Assembly (NCBI GenBank): GCA_963658575.1
Contig: CAVKQB010000003.1
Span: forward strand, 19,248-83,247
Source: W0P28-013 sp963658575
Lineage (GTDB): Bacteria > Bacteroidota > Bacteroidia > Bacteroidales > Paludibacteraceae
Length of the DNA stretch: 64,000 bases
Direction of reading: 5' to 3'
The notes under the pieces are model-generated. The model had not been told where the DNA came from and made no database searches. It saw nothing but the letters and a program-made list of their open reading frames with translations. Position numbers and translations under genes: made by a program. This document shows, one piece after another, positions 42,244-51,320 of this stretch (position 1 is its first letter; every line of letters starts with the position of its first letter).

Positions 42244-42282
42244 CACAAAAATAATGTGCCGCTTTTTGCGTTATTAAAAAGT

Positions 42283-42478
42283 GTGAAAGTGAGAAAGTGT
42301 GAAAGTGAAAAAGTTTATAAAGTTAAAAAGTCTATAAAGTCTATAAAGTGGAAAGTGTTTGAGGATTTGAAAATCTGTAAATCCGTCAATTTGTCAATTT
42401 GTCAATGCGGCTTCGCCGCCTCATTTCTCACTGCTCACTGCTAACTACTCACTTTTAATTGTCCATTGTCAATTAAAA
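42283..42478. repeat. Intergenic word-repeat tract in the porW leader
   Basis: GTGTGAAAGTGAGAAAGTGTG, TTTATAAAGTTAAAAAGTCTATAAAG, then TCCGTCAATTTGTCAATTTG and CACTGCTCACTGCTAACTACTCAC words, up to the ATG. No gene is present. It is part of the same vocabulary as other gaps. Confidence 0.85.
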
Positions 42479-42480
42479 AA

Positions 42481-45165
42481 ATGCGTCGTCATCTGACATA
42501 TTTGTTGCTTTGCTGCCTGTTGTTGGCGGTGTTGGGCTGTTCTACCAAAAAAAATACGGCGGCCACGCGTTCGTATCACTACACCACGGCCAAGTACAAC
42601 ATCAATTTCAATGCGCTGCAAAACTACAACAAAGGCATCGAGCAGATGCAAAAATCGATGGTCGACGACTATTCGCGCCTTTTGCCGATGTACCCGATTT
42701 CGGTGCATGCAAACGGTCAGGCCGTGTCGGGGACGATGGACGTGGTGATAGAAAAATGCCGCAAAACCATCAAGCAGCACAGCATCACCAAAAAGCCGAA
42801 AAAGAATCCGCGCAAGGCAAAAGACCCTGATTATCAGCATTGGTACAATCAGGTCGAGTTCAATCCGCAGGTGGTGAAGGCGTGGCTTTTGCTTGGCAGA
42901 GCCGAGTTTTCGAAAGCCGATTTTATTGGTGCGGTCGGCACGTTTTCCTACATCATGCGGCATTATGCGGCGGAACCGGCCGTCGTTACCGAAGCCCGCA
43001 TTCTGATGGCGCAGGCCTACGCCGAAATGCAGTGGTACTACGAGGCCGAAGAGGTGCTCGGCAAGATAAACGAGAACGATGTTCCGCGCGAATTGAACGG
43101 ACTTTTTGCCGCCGTGAAAGCCGATTTGCTGCTCAAAGAACACAAAAATGCCGAAGCGGTGCCGTTTCTACAAATCGCACTCGAAAAGGAAAAGAACAAA
43201 TATCAGCGGCTGCGGTTCAGTTATATTTTGGGGCAATTGGCTCTGGAACAGGGCGATTTGCACGCCGCCAATCAGTATTTCCGCACGGTAACCAAGCACG
43301 CGCCCAACTACACGATGGAGTTCAACGCGCGTATGCAGATGCTCACCTCCGAAACCGAAAATCTGCCCAAAGCCATCAAAGCACTCGAAAAGATGGCGCA
43401 AAGTCCGAACAACAAGGACTATTTAGACCAAATTTACTACGCGCTCGGGAATATCTATCTCTCTGACAATCAGAAAGATTTGGCCATCGATGCCTACCAA
43501 AAAGCCGCCGCCGAAAGCACGCGCAACGGCATCGACAAGGCGACCGTGTTGATCAAACTTGGCGACATCTACTACGCCGACCGCCAATACATTGCGGCGC
43601 ACCCGTGTTTCGAGGAGGCAGCAACTATCATCAGCACCACGCACGACGATTACGACCGTGTGAGCCGTCTGTCGGAAACGCTCGGCGGATTGGCACAAAA
43701 CTACAACACGGTGGTTTTGCAGGACAGCCTGCAGATGCTGTCGCGGCTTTCGCCCGAAGAGCAGCGCGCTGTGGTCGATAAGTTGATAGCGCAAGTGGTG
43801 GCCGAAGAAGAGGAGGCGCGCCAGCGTGCCGAGAACGAAGCCGCCATGGCCGCGGCCAGCAGCGACGACGAATCGTTTAGCGGCTTTGGCGCAAATATGA
43901 ACAACACATCGGGCGACTGGTACTTCTACAATCCGCAGTTGATTGCAAGCGGGCGCACACAGTTCCAACGGCGTTGGGGCAACCGCAAACTGGAAGACAA
44001 CTGGCGGCGGCTCAATAAATCGGCGCAATTTGCCGAAACAAGCGACGACGAACCGCTTGGCGACGACGAGAATGACCCCGACAGCGTGCGCCAAACCGTG
44101 GACGACAACAAAAATCCGGAATTTTATCTGGCGCAAATACCGAAAACGCCCGAACAGATAGCGCAATCGAATGCCGAAATAGCGGCTGCGTTGCTGGCCA
44201 TGGCCGACATCTACAAAAACGGCCTGAACGACTACGAAACCGCCCTCGAAACATTGGCCGAATACGAACGCCGCTTCCCCCAAAGCGATGGCTTGCTCGA
44301 TTGCTACTATGCTCAGTATCAGATTTTTGGACAGTTGCACCAAGAGCCCGAACGCGAGGCTGTGCGCCAAAAAATCGTTGCGCAGTTCCCCGATAGCAAA
44401 CAGGCCATCGTGCTGTCGCAGCCCGACTATGCCGCACAAGTTGCCCACATGTACGCTATGCAGGATTCGCTCTACGCGGCGACTTACCGCTGTTATAGCC
44501 AAAACGATTTCGCCCGCGTGCTGGCCAATTACGACCACATGGCGGCAACCTATCCGCTTTCGAATTTGATGCCGAAATTTGCCTTTTTGCGCGCGCTGAG
44601 TCTTGGCAAAACGCGCCCTGCTGCCGAGATGAAAACGGCACTCGACGACCTTGTGGCGCGCTATCCGCAGAGCGATGTCGCCAGCATGGCCAAAGATATT
44701 TTGGCTCTGATGTCGCAAGGCAAAGAGGCGCAACAAGGCACCACAAGCAATTTGGCGGCGCTGCGCCAGCAGGAGTTGCAGCAGGAGGCCGACGAACTGA
44801 CGATCGAAAAGGCCTACACCGCCGAACGCAAATTGCCATTTTCTATCGTGCTGCAACCCATCGACGAGCAGGCGCAAAATCGTACTCTGTTCGACTTGGC
44901 AGCCTACAACTTCTCGAAATTTCTTATCAAAGACTACGATTTAGCCTTGCGCTCGCTCGACGAACATCAGGTAATAGTGCTGTCGGGATTCGAAAACTAC
45001 GATGAAACCGTTTGGTACTTGGGCTTGGCAAACAAGGACGAGGCTCTGCGCAACGTGTTGAACGGTTGCACGCTGGCACTGCCTATCGCTGATGACAATT
45101 TGGCACTCGTAAATCTGCTCGGATTCGAGGCGTACAAACAATTCTACGATGAAAAAATCCGATAA
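42481..45165 (+). CDS. porW: PorW/SprE-like TPR lipoprotein of the type IX secretion system
   Basis: Outer-membrane-associated periplasmic lipoprotein required for T9SS function in Porphyromonas and gliding bacteria. The 894 residues begin with a lipoprotein signal (LLLAVLGC, Cys20). The family-specific start of the mature protein, RSYHYTTAKYNINFNALQNY then DDYSRLLPMYPI, is followed by many TPR helices (~130-430), an Asp/Glu-rich linker with NNTSGDWYFYNPQ (~475-560), and further TPRs. An earlier in-frame TTG is rejected because the lipoprotein signal starts at this ATG. It overlaps recX by 17 bases. Together with the T9SS-tailed proteins it supports an active system. Confidence 0.9.
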   Translation: MRRHLTYLLLCCLLLAVLGCSTKKNTAATRSYHYTTAKYNINFNALQNYNKGIEQMQKSMVDDYSRLLPMYPISVHANGQAVSGTMDVVIEKCRKTIKQHSITKKPKKNPRKAKDPDYQHWYNQVEFNPQVVKAWLLLGRAEFSKADFIGAVGTFSYIMRHYAAEPAVVTEARILMAQAYAEMQWYYEAEEVLGKINENDVPRELNGLFAAVKADLLLKEHKNAEAVPFLQIALEKEKNKYQRLRFSYILGQLALEQGDLHAANQYFRTVTKHAPNYTMEFNARMQMLTSETENLPKAIKALEKMAQSPNNKDYLDQIYYALGNIYLSDNQKDLAIDAYQKAAAESTRNGIDKATVLIKLGDIYYADRQYIAAHPCFEEAATIISTTHDDYDRVSRLSETLGGLAQNYNTVVLQDSLQMLSRLSPEEQRAVVDKLIAQVVAEEEEARQRAENEAAMAAASSDDESFSGFGANMNNTSGDWYFYNPQLIASGRTQFQRRWGNRKLEDNWRRLNKSAQFAETSDDEPLGDDENDPDSVRQTVDDNKNPEFYLAQIPKTPEQIAQSNAEIAAALLAMADIYKNGLNDYETALETLAEYERRFPQSDGLLDCYYAQYQIFGQLHQEPEREAVRQKIVAQFPDSKQAIVLSQPDYAAQVAHMYAMQDSLYAATYRCYSQNDFARVLANYDHMAATYPLSNLMPKFAFLRALSLGKTRPAAEMKTALDDLVARYPQSDVASMAKDILALMSQGKEAQQGTTSNLAALRQQELQQEADELTIEKAYTAERKLPFSIVLQPIDEQAQNRTLFDLAAYNFSKFLIKDYDLALRSLDEHQVIVLSGFENYDETVWYLGLANKDEALRNVLNGCTLALPIADDNLALVNLLGFEAYKQFYDEKIR

Positions 45166-45613
45166 GCCGCTCTCCTACGACGAACTGCTTTTCAAAGCAT
45201 CGGCCTATTGCGCCATGGCGGAACATTGCGCTGCCGACGTGCGCGAAAAACTGCGTTCGTGGGGCGCAACCGCTGCCGACACCGAGCGCATCGTCGATTA
45301 TCTGTCGGACGAAAAATATCTGGACGACGTGCGTTATTGCGAGGCTTTCGTGCGCGACAAATTCCGTTTCAATCGCTGGGGACGCATCAAAATTGGTGTG
45401 ATGCTGCGCGCTAAAGGTTTGCCCAGCGGTGCTATCGAACAGGCGTTGGCGCAAATCGCCGACGAGGAGTATCGGCAGACATTGTCCGACCTGCTCTGCG
45501 CCAAAGCACGCACGCTGAAAGGCGGCGATGCATACGACCGCCGTGCCAAACTCATGCGTTTTGCGCAAAGTCGCGGCTTCGAGATGGAGGCAATCGTGCA
45601 GTGCCTCGAATAG
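45149..45613 (+). CDS. recX: RecX-family regulatory protein
   Basis: RecX binds the RecA filament and moderates recombination. The 154 residues are three tandem three-helix repeats, including ADVREKLRSWG, DEKYLDDVRYCEAFVRDKFR, and NRWGRIKIGVMLRAKGLPS. Length is normal. It starts inside the end of porW, a coupling without an obvious functional reason but common for recX in Bacteroidota. It converges with the downstream gene with one base between the stops. Confidence 0.93.
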   Translation: MKKSDKPLSYDELLFKASAYCAMAEHCAADVREKLRSWGATAADTERIVDYLSDEKYLDDVRYCEAFVRDKFRFNRWGRIKIGVMLRAKGLPSGAIEQALAQIADEEYRQTLSDLLCAKARTLKGGDAYDRRAKLMRFAQSRGFEMEAIVQCLE

Positions 45614-45614
45614 T

Positions 45615-46826
45615 TTACCGTACGACTATTTTTTGTGTTTTGCTGCCCATGCGCACGACGTAGATGCCGCTCGTGGTGCGCTGTTGATAGGCGGTAACGT
45701 GGTGCGCTTCGCCTATTTTTTGTCCCAACAGGTTGTACACCACAATGTCGGTCGGTTGGTCGCACTCCGCCACGATGGTTGTGACGCGCACAAACACGCC
45801 ATTGTCCGTTGTTGCTGTGCTGATGGCCGTTTCGTCGGAGTCGGTGCAGACATCGCTCACGGTGTATCGGCTGCCATTTTCTTGCGTTATGGCGATGTCG
45901 AGACCGTGCGCCGTGCCGTTGTGGCGGTTGCCTTCGGAGTCGGTAACGTCGTATGTTACGTTGTATTTGCCGCTTGGCGTGCAGCGAATCGACAATGAAC
46001 CGCTCTGTATGTACGCATCTACGCAGTTGCCGCGCCCGCAAACGTGCCACAGCGAGAAGTTCTTGTCGCCCGTAGCGAGGCCGTGGGGCGTGGTGCCTTG
46101 TGCCGAAGCGAAGTCGCCGATGAATGTCTGCCCGTCAGCCGTGTAGATGTCGAACACGGCGTATGCACCCGTGCCTTCGATGACTTCGTCGCCGTCTTGT
46201 GTGCCAAAACTGATGCCGTCGGAGTAAATTTCGAGCAGGAAGTTGTCGTAGGTCGAGTATGTCGTGCCGTAGTAGCAGGCGCGCCCTTGTGTGAAGGTGT
46301 ATTCTTTGGTCAAATCGGGCGTGTCGTCGGCATCGTCGCCTGCGCCGTCGGTGGTGATGCGTATGGCGGTGAAGCAGAGTTGCCCTTTCTCATTGGACTT
46401 GCTGCCGTAGTTGTTCGCTCCCACGGTGAAGGTAACCGACTGCGCATTGCCGCTCCAAACCGCCGAATAGTCGGGGTCGTTGGCCACTGTGGCGGTGCCG
46501 GCATCGGTGGTCAGTTCGGGCAACCGCTCCCTGCCTTGCGACGAGAGCACAAACTCGATGGCGGTGATGTGTGGGTCGGTGGTTGCCACCTTGAGCGTCG
46601 CACCAAACTGCACGCGCACGTCGCCCGTGGCGGCAAAATAGCCCGATTGCGCGCCGTAAGTGCCTTTGCTCGCCGTCAGCGTGATGCCCAAATCGGCATC
46701 GGCCACGACGAATGTGTTTTTTTGCGTATTGCTATCGAAATAGTCCGACATGGTCAGTTTCACCGTACGCGCCGATACGCCCACAGCAACGACCAAAAAT
46801 GCTGCCAATAGTATCGATTTATTCAT
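45615..46826 (-). CDS. T9SS-targeted secreted protein, unknown function
   Basis: A 403-residue protein with a signal peptide (MNKSILLAAFLVVAVGVSA) and a C-terminal T9SS sorting domain (IVVYNLLGQKIGEAHHVTAY, then GIYVVRMGSKTQKIVVR). The body is beta-rich with ITAIEFVLSSQGRERLPEL and YTFTQGRACYYGTTYSTYDN segments. No catalytic motif is recognised. The first half suggests a carbohydrate-binding-like domain. The promoter, signal peptide and first ~45 codons exist a second time at 48160-48385, in front of the acyltransferase gene. Confidence 0.85.
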   Translation of the reverse strand: MNKSILLAAFLVVAVGVSARTVKLTMSDYFDSNTQKNTFVVADADLGITLTASKGTYGAQSGYFAATGDVRVQFGATLKVATTDPHITAIEFVLSSQGRERLPELTTDAGTATVANDPDYSAVWSGNAQSVTFTVGANNYGSKSNEKGQLCFTAIRITTDGAGDDADDTPDLTKEYTFTQGRACYYGTTYSTYDNFLLEIYSDGISFGTQDGDEVIEGTGAYAVFDIYTADGQTFIGDFASAQGTTPHGLATGDKNFSLWHVCGRGNCVDAYIQSGSLSIRCTPSGKYNVTYDVTDSEGNRHNGTAHGLDIAITQENGSRYTVSDVCTDSDETAISTATTDNGVFVRVTTIVAECDQPTDIVVYNLLGQKIGEAHHVTAYQQRTTSGIYVVRMGSKTQKIVVR

Positions 46827-46854
46827 GGTAAAAAGTTTTGCATAATTTTTGTTG

Positions 46855-46885
46855 CAAATTTAACGAATATTCCCCAAAAAACAAA
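46855..46885 (-). promoter_or_regulatory. Promoter of the T9SS protein gene (TTTG - 19 bp - TAAATTTG)
   Basis: Both elements are present on the minus strand with 19-base spacing. An almost identical copy is in duplication copy B, upstream of the acyltransferase. Confidence 0.75.
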
Positions 46886-46986
46886 ATGGGAATTTTCCCA
46901 GAAAATAAAGGCAAAAGAGCCAAACTTTTTGTCGCTTAACGGGGCGCAAACCCGCCAATTTTCAAATTTGCAAATAACACACAATT

Positions 46987-47010
46987 ATGAGAATCGCATT
47001 AGTGGCGCAC
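46987..47010 (+). pseudogene. Truncated second start of mgsA
   Basis: The first eight codons of methylglyoxal synthase (MRIALVAH) are repeated here, then the sequence changes to unrelated DNA. It marks the exact left boundary of the inserted acyltransferase segment. Confidence 0.8.
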
Positions 47011-47117
47011 AGGCCGCAGTTCATACCGAATGCCCCGAGATGGTGACTGAGTGCAAGGTAGCCCGTAATACCGAGGACTGCCACAAAGCCACAAGCGTCT
47101 GTCCCCAGTTTGTCTTT

Positions 47118-48125
47118 TCAATGTCGCATGGCACAGAAACGATCCACGAGCCTGCGGCACACATATATTGCCACTGAGCAACTTGCCAAACTCACGACTG
47201 AAAATATCAAGTTGAGCCATACCCCTTCGGCCATCACATCGACACTTACGTGTAGCACATAGACCATAAAGCCCTTCAAAAACGTGAACGACAACAAGTG
47301 GAAGCCACAGATATACAGCGTGTTGTCGGAAATAAACCGTATCACCCTACGGCACTGCCGATGCAAATGGGGCTCAATGCGCGCACAGAAGGTCATTATC
47401 ATAGCCGTGCCGCACACACCGCCTAGCAAGAACAGCAAATAATTGTTGTAGAAATTTTTGTGCATATTGATGCGCCCATTTAGATATGCCACCACCACGG
47501 TAACGGCAAGACACCCAACCGCTATCCACGCATTGTCGAACTTTAGCCCGGCGTTACGCGACTCCTGCCCAAGCGAGTAGAACACTAAGGCCACCAGCGC
47601 CGTGCCTATGCTGAAAGGCAGCGTTACTGGATTGAACCGGCTATTAAGATAACCCACAACGGCAAATGCCGCTGTAAGAAGCCAGCGAGACCTTGACGAC
47701 TTTCCGCGGAACGCCACATAATAAATCATTTCTACTATAAACAGGCATGCAAGAAACCACAACGGCACATCGTGTAGCATGTGGGGGCCATCGACAAGCA
47801 CAGCGGCTTTCAACGGCACCATTATGCTCACATCACCATCGTGCCCACTACCCACATGACGTGCGACAAGTACCCAAAAAACATAAGTTATCAGGTTGAT
47901 CACCACATAGGGTTTCACCAAGCCGGCAAAGCGCTTCTTTGCGAAACCGCCGAACCCCTTGTGGCGAGAGAAACTGAACAAATAGCCAGATATGAAGAAA
48001 AACAGCGGCATGTGGAACACATAAATCCAGTTCTGCACCGATGTTAGCAGCATTGTGTGGGCATATATCACCATAAATATGCCCACAGCCTTCGCCGTAT
48101 CCACAAAATCAATCCTTTGTTGCAT
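47118..48125 (-). CDS. Membrane acyltransferase, acyltransferase-3 family
   Basis: A 335-residue integral membrane acyltransferase with about ten helices. The N-terminal family motif is visible: RIDFVDTAKAVGIFMVIYAH (His after TM1), followed by VFHMPLFFFISGYLFSF and an LWFLACLFIVE segment. Relatives O-acetylate cell-surface sugars such as fucose or LPS/O-antigen residues. No glycan-synthesis genes adjoin it. It is wedged between two copies of a ~320-bp segment, with a duplicated promoter about 230 bases upstream. This suggests acquisition or rearrangement. The acceptor sugar is unknown. Confidence 0.88.
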   Translation of the reverse strand: MQQRIDFVDTAKAVGIFMVIYAHTMLLTSVQNWIYVFHMPLFFFISGYLFSFSRHKGFGGFAKKRFAGLVKPYVVINLITYVFWVLVARHVGSGHDGDVSIMVPLKAAVLVDGPHMLHDVPLWFLACLFIVEMIYYVAFRGKSSRSRWLLTAAFAVVGYLNSRFNPVTLPFSIGTALVALVFYSLGQESRNAGLKFDNAWIAVGCLAVTVVVAYLNGRINMHKNFYNNYLLFLLGGVCGTAMIMTFCARIEPHLHRQCRRVIRFISDNTLYICGFHLLSFTFLKGFMVYVLHVSVDVMAEGVWLNLIFSVVSLASCSVAIYVCRRLVDRFCAMRH

Positions 48126-48159
48126 TGTTGGTCGGAGTTAAATGAAATACATCGTCGCT

Positions 48160-48321
48160 TAAATTGAGTCACCTCGTGGCGATGTCGTCGGCGTCGGCCA
48201 CGACGAACGTGTTTTTTTGCGTATTGCTATCGAAATAGTCCGACATGGTCAGTTTCTCCGTGCGCGCCGAAACGCCCACAGCAACGACCAAAAATGCTGC
48301 CAACAGTGTCGATTTATTCAT
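48160..48321 (-). pseudogene. Truncated N-terminal copy of the T9SS protein gene
   Basis: Reads MNKSTLLAAFLVVAVGVSAR and about 25 more residues of the 403-aa protein, then a few unrelated codons and a stop, roughly 53 codons in all. It lies between the duplicated promoter and the acyltransferase ATG, so it forms the acyltransferase leader and could be translated into a short exported peptide. Confidence 0.7.
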
Positions 48322-48513
48322 GGTAAAAAGTTTTGCATAATTTTTGTTGCAAATTTAATGAACATTCCCCCAAAAACAAAATGGGAATTTTCCCGGAAAA
48401 TAAAGGCAAAAGAGCCAAATTTTTTGTCGCTTAATGGGGCGCAACCCCGCCAATTTTCAAATTTTCAAATCTTCAAATAACACACACATATGAGAATCGC
48501 ATTAGTGGCGCAC
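48188..48513. repeat. Segmental duplication, copy B (~326 bp)
   Basis: Right-hand copy of the block at 46693-47010. It contains the truncated T9SS gene start, its promoter, and the true start of mgsA. Confidence 0.9.
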
Positions 48514-48945
48514 GACGCGCGCAAGCAAGAATTGCTCGAATGGGTGAAATTCAACGGCGAAGAGTTGTCGAAGCACGAACTTTTTGCCACGGGCACGACG
48601 GGAAAGCTCATCTCCGAGATTGCCATTCCTACCGACGAAGGCGAACCGCTGCACCTCAAAGTAACGCGGCTTTTGTCGGGGCCGCTCGGCGGCGACCAGC
48701 AAATCGGGGCGATGATTGCCGAACGCAAAATCGATTGCCTCATCTTTTTCTGCGACAATCTGATAACGCAAGGGCACCAGCAAGACGTGGGCGCATTGAG
48801 CCGTTTGGCTTCGCTCTACAACATATCGTTTGCCACCAACCGCACCACCGCCGACATGATTCTGACGAGCCCGCTTTGGAAAGACGGCGACTACCAGCCG
48901 ATTGTGCCAGAGTGCATCGAAAATTACAAAAACCGTAAATTGTAG
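48490..48945 (+). CDS. mgsA: Methylglyoxal synthase
   Basis: Converts dihydroxyacetone phosphate to methylglyoxal and phosphate, a bypass when triose phosphates pile up. The 151 residues match the family. The phosphate-binding ALVAHDARK and FATGTTGKLI and the signature SGPLGGDQQIGAMI with catalytic D69 are present, then DCLIFFCDNL, QGHQQDVGAL and NRTTADMIL. Its upstream region and first eight codons were duplicated at 46987 when the acyltransferase segment arose. serC follows with its own promoter. Confidence 0.95.
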   Translation: MRIALVAHDARKQELLEWVKFNGEELSKHELFATGTTGKLISEIAIPTDEGEPLHLKVTRLLSGPLGGDQQIGAMIAERKIDCLIFFCDNLITQGHQQDVGALSRLASLYNISFATNRTTADMILTSPLWKDGDYQPIVPECIENYKNRKL

Positions 48946-48946
48946 C

Positions 48947-48978
48947 GTTGCGCATGTGGCCGAAAAGTTGTATCTTTG
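48947..48978 (+). promoter_or_regulatory. serC promoter (GTTG - 20 bp - TATCTTTG)
   Basis: A perfect -7 box with a one-mismatch -33 element at the standard spacing, overlapping the last base before the mgsA stop region. The serC ATG follows 31 bases later. Confidence 0.7.
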
Positions 48979-49009
48979 CACAAATACATTTGCAAAAAAT
49001 CTGACAAAA

Positions 49010-50095
49010 ATGGAGAAACACATTTTCAACGCTGGCCCGTGCAAACTGCCGCAGCCAGCCATCGAGGCGGCCATCGCCGCCATACGCGATTTCGACGGGA
49101 CGGGTGTCGGGCTGCTCGAAATATCGCACCGCACGCCAGGGTGGGAACGCATCATGGCCGAAACCGAGCAACTTTGGCGCGAACTGCTGCACATTCCCGA
49201 CGAATACGCCGTGCTGTTTCTTGGCGGTGGCGCATCGACACAGTTTTTCACCGTGCCTGCCAACCTGCTCGGCACAAAAGCCGCCTATCTGCAGACGGGC
49301 GTTTGGGCTAAAAAGGCAGCCAAAGAGGCCAAACTCTTCGGCGAAGTGGAAATCGTAGCCTCGTCGGAGGATAAAAACTACACTTACATTCCCAAAAATT
49401 ACGTCGTTCCAGCAGATGCCGACTATTTTCACATCACAACCAACAACACCATTTACGGCACGGAGATAAAAACCGACCTCGATAGTCCTGTGCCGCTCGT
49501 GGCCGATATGAGTTCCGACATCATGAGTCGCCCCATCGATGTGAAAAAATATGGGCTGATCTACGGTGGCGCGCAGAAAAATGTAGGCCCCGCCGGCGTG
49601 GCATTCGTCATTGTGCGCAAGGATTTGCTTGGCAAAGTTGGGCGCGCGCTGCCGACGATGGTCGACTACCGCACACACATCGGCGCAGAGCCAAAAAATA
49701 ACTCTATGTTCAACACTCCGCCTGTGTTCGCCATATTCGTGATGCACGAAACGCTAAAATGGATCAAGGCGTTGGGCGGCGTAGAGGCCATGCAACGGCG
49801 CAATAGCGAAAAGGCTGCGCTGCTCTACAACGAAATCGACCGCAACCGCCTGTTTGTTGGCACGGCCGTCGAAGAAGACCGCTCGCTGATGAACGTCTGC
49901 TTCGTGATGCAGCCCGAATACAAAGAGCGCGAAGCCGAATTTCTCGAATTTGCCAAACAACGTGGCATGGTCGGCATCAAAGGCCATCGCTCGGTGGGCG
50001 GCTTCCGCGCGAGCCTCTACAATGCTTGCGAACTGAGCGACGTGCAGGCGTTGGTGGCTTGCATGCAGGATTTCGAAAAATTGGTAACGAAATAG
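49010..50095 (+). CDS. serC: Phosphoserine aminotransferase
   Basis: PLP enzyme of serine (and pyridoxal phosphate) synthesis, using the product of SerA. The 361 residues include FNAGPCKLP at the start, GTGVGLLEISHR, the GGGASTQFF phosphate-binding loop, DMSSDIMSRP, and the PLP lysine K190 in YGGAQKNVGPAG. The start is the ATG 31 bases after a perfect promoter box. serA is about 34 kb away in this window, whereas the two are often adjacent in relatives. A strong terminator follows. Confidence 0.97.
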   Translation: MEKHIFNAGPCKLPQPAIEAAIAAIRDFDGTGVGLLEISHRTPGWERIMAETEQLWRELLHIPDEYAVLFLGGGASTQFFTVPANLLGTKAAYLQTGVWAKKAAKEAKLFGEVEIVASSEDKNYTYIPKNYVVPADADYFHITTNNTIYGTEIKTDLDSPVPLVADMSSDIMSRPIDVKKYGLIYGGAQKNVGPAGVAFVIVRKDLLGKVGRALPTMVDYRTHIGAEPKNNSMFNTPPVFAIFVMHETLKWIKALGGVEAMQRRNSEKAALLYNEIDRNRLFVGTAVEEDRSLMNVCFVMQPEYKEREAEFLEFAKQRGMVGIKGHRSVGGFRASLYNACELSDVQALVACMQDFEKLVTK

Positions 50096-50118
50096 CGTTC
50101 CGCACCAAGTGCAACGAA

Positions 50119-50150
50119 AAAAAGTGCGAGGCTTTTGCCCCGCACTTTTT
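50119..50150. terminator. serC terminator, bidirectional
   Basis: AAAAGTGCG-AGGC / GCC-CGCACTTTT stem with A-run before and T-run after, serving serC and the converging gene. Confidence 0.88.
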
Positions 50151-50165
50151 CTGTGTCCATCGCCG

Positions 50166-50687
50166 TTATTTGGCCAATTTCAACAGAGCCTCCGCGCCTT
50201 CGGGCGACAGCGTGATGACTTCCGACAACGGCTCGAATTGGTACGGAATGTAGGTCAGCACTTGGCAGCGCGCAAACTGCTTGTCGGTCGAAACCACCAA
50301 ATCAATCTTGATGTTGCTCTCGCTGTGCGAAACCACTTTGGCGAGCGCGTCCCAATTTTGGTTTTCGATGTGGCGAATGGCCTCTTGCCCCGAACCGCTC
50401 AGAATGTAGATGACGCGACCGCGAAGCGCACGTTTGTTGTGGCACAATTGGTGCCAATGGCAGCAGATATGCACGATTCCCCACACCGAGAATACGATTG
50501 CACCGCAGCCCAGCGCAAAAAATGTGGTGGTGTCGTTGTCGCTTTTCAGCGCGCGTGCGGCCACAAACATTGCAATGCCGACCACGAGGAGCAGTACGCC
50601 CACGCAAACGGATTTTACGTCGATGTTTTTCGATATGTTTTGTTCTTCGCCGCACAGCAATGCCGACGAAATTTTTGATTTTGCCAT
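50166..50687 (-). CDS. Hypothetical two-helix membrane protein
   Basis: A 173-residue protein with two adjacent transmembrane helices (about residues 26-46 and 55-75, VCVGVLLLVVGIAMFVAAR and FFALGCGAIVFSVWGIVHIC). A cytosolic C-terminal domain of ~95 residues begins near RGRVIYILSGSGQEAI and contains KVVSHSESNIKIDLVVSTDK. No family is recognised. The helical hairpin plus soluble tail fits a small envelope-associated protein. No promoter box is evident. Confidence 0.7.
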   Translation of the reverse strand: MAKSKISSALLCGEEQNISKNIDVKSVCVGVLLLVVGIAMFVAARALKSDNDTTTFFALGCGAIVFSVWGIVHICCHWHQLCHNKRALRGRVIYILSGSGQEAIRHIENQNWDALAKVVSHSESNIKIDLVVSTDKQFARCQVLTYIPYQFEPLSEVITLSPEGAEALLKLAK

Positions 50688-50840
50688 GATGATTTTCTTT
50701 TTTTGTTAAAAAATGGATTGGATATTTTTGTTGGCATTGATACGACCGCAATGCCGACGGCGGATTCGTGCCGATGCAAAAATCCGCGCCGTAGTGCCCG
50801 AAAGCAGCGACGCAAAAGGGTGAGAATTGGGTTTCTCAGG

Positions 50841-51209
50841 CTAACGCAAGATGCGTCGAAGCGCGAAGATGTAGTGGCGTGCCTTGTCGGTGTCGGTGGC
50901 ATCGCCGAGGCGTGCGGCGAATAGTTGCCGCTGTTTTTTGAGACTCTCGACATGCGATTTTTCCACCGCATGAATGTGTGGCATGGGCGTGTTCGATAGG
51001 TGCGTGTTTATCTGTGTAACCAGCACGTTGGGGGCGTTCACACTGTGGCAGAGTATGGCGCAACTGGTGGTGCCGCTCCACGCACTCCACGCGCACTCTT
51101 GCGTGCTGGCGGGCGCGGTGGTCGCTGGCAGCGGGCTGCTGGCGTGCGCACCGAGGCTGCAGGTCAGTAGCGCACCGATGAATAGCAATGTGAACAGTTT
51201 TTTGCCCAT
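50841..51209 (-). CDS. Hypothetical secreted small protein
   Basis: A 122-residue protein with a clear Sec signal (KKLFTLLFIGALLTCSLGAHA). The mature ~100 residues have two cysteine-containing segments (QECAWSAWSGTTSCAILCHS) and a basic C-terminus (DKARHYIFALRRILR). No family is recognised. The SAWSGTTSC stretch and three cysteines suggest a small disulfide-bonded periplasmic protein. The start is the ATG before the signal; an upstream extension is rejected. Confidence 0.6.
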   Translation of the reverse strand: MGKKLFTLLFIGALLTCSLGAHASSPLPATTAPASTQECAWSAWSGTTSCAILCHSVNAPNVLVTQINTHLSNTPMPHIHAVEKSHVESLKKQRQLFAARLGDATDTDKARHYIFALRRILR

Positions 51210-51320
51210 GTTTCGATTTCGACCGACAAATTTCGCAATAATTTTGTTATTCCGCAACTTTTTTATTAGAAATCTCAAATCTTCAAATTTTCAAATAATT
51301 GAAAATTGGGAATTGAATAA

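Larger units (their letters stand above)
46693..47010. repeat. Segmental duplication, copy A (~318 bp)
   Basis: Covers the first ~45 codons and promoter of the T9SS protein gene plus the first 24 bases of an mgsA reading frame. Copy B lies at 48188-48513 in the same orientation, about 94-95 percent identical by eye with a few small indels. Confidence 0.9.
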
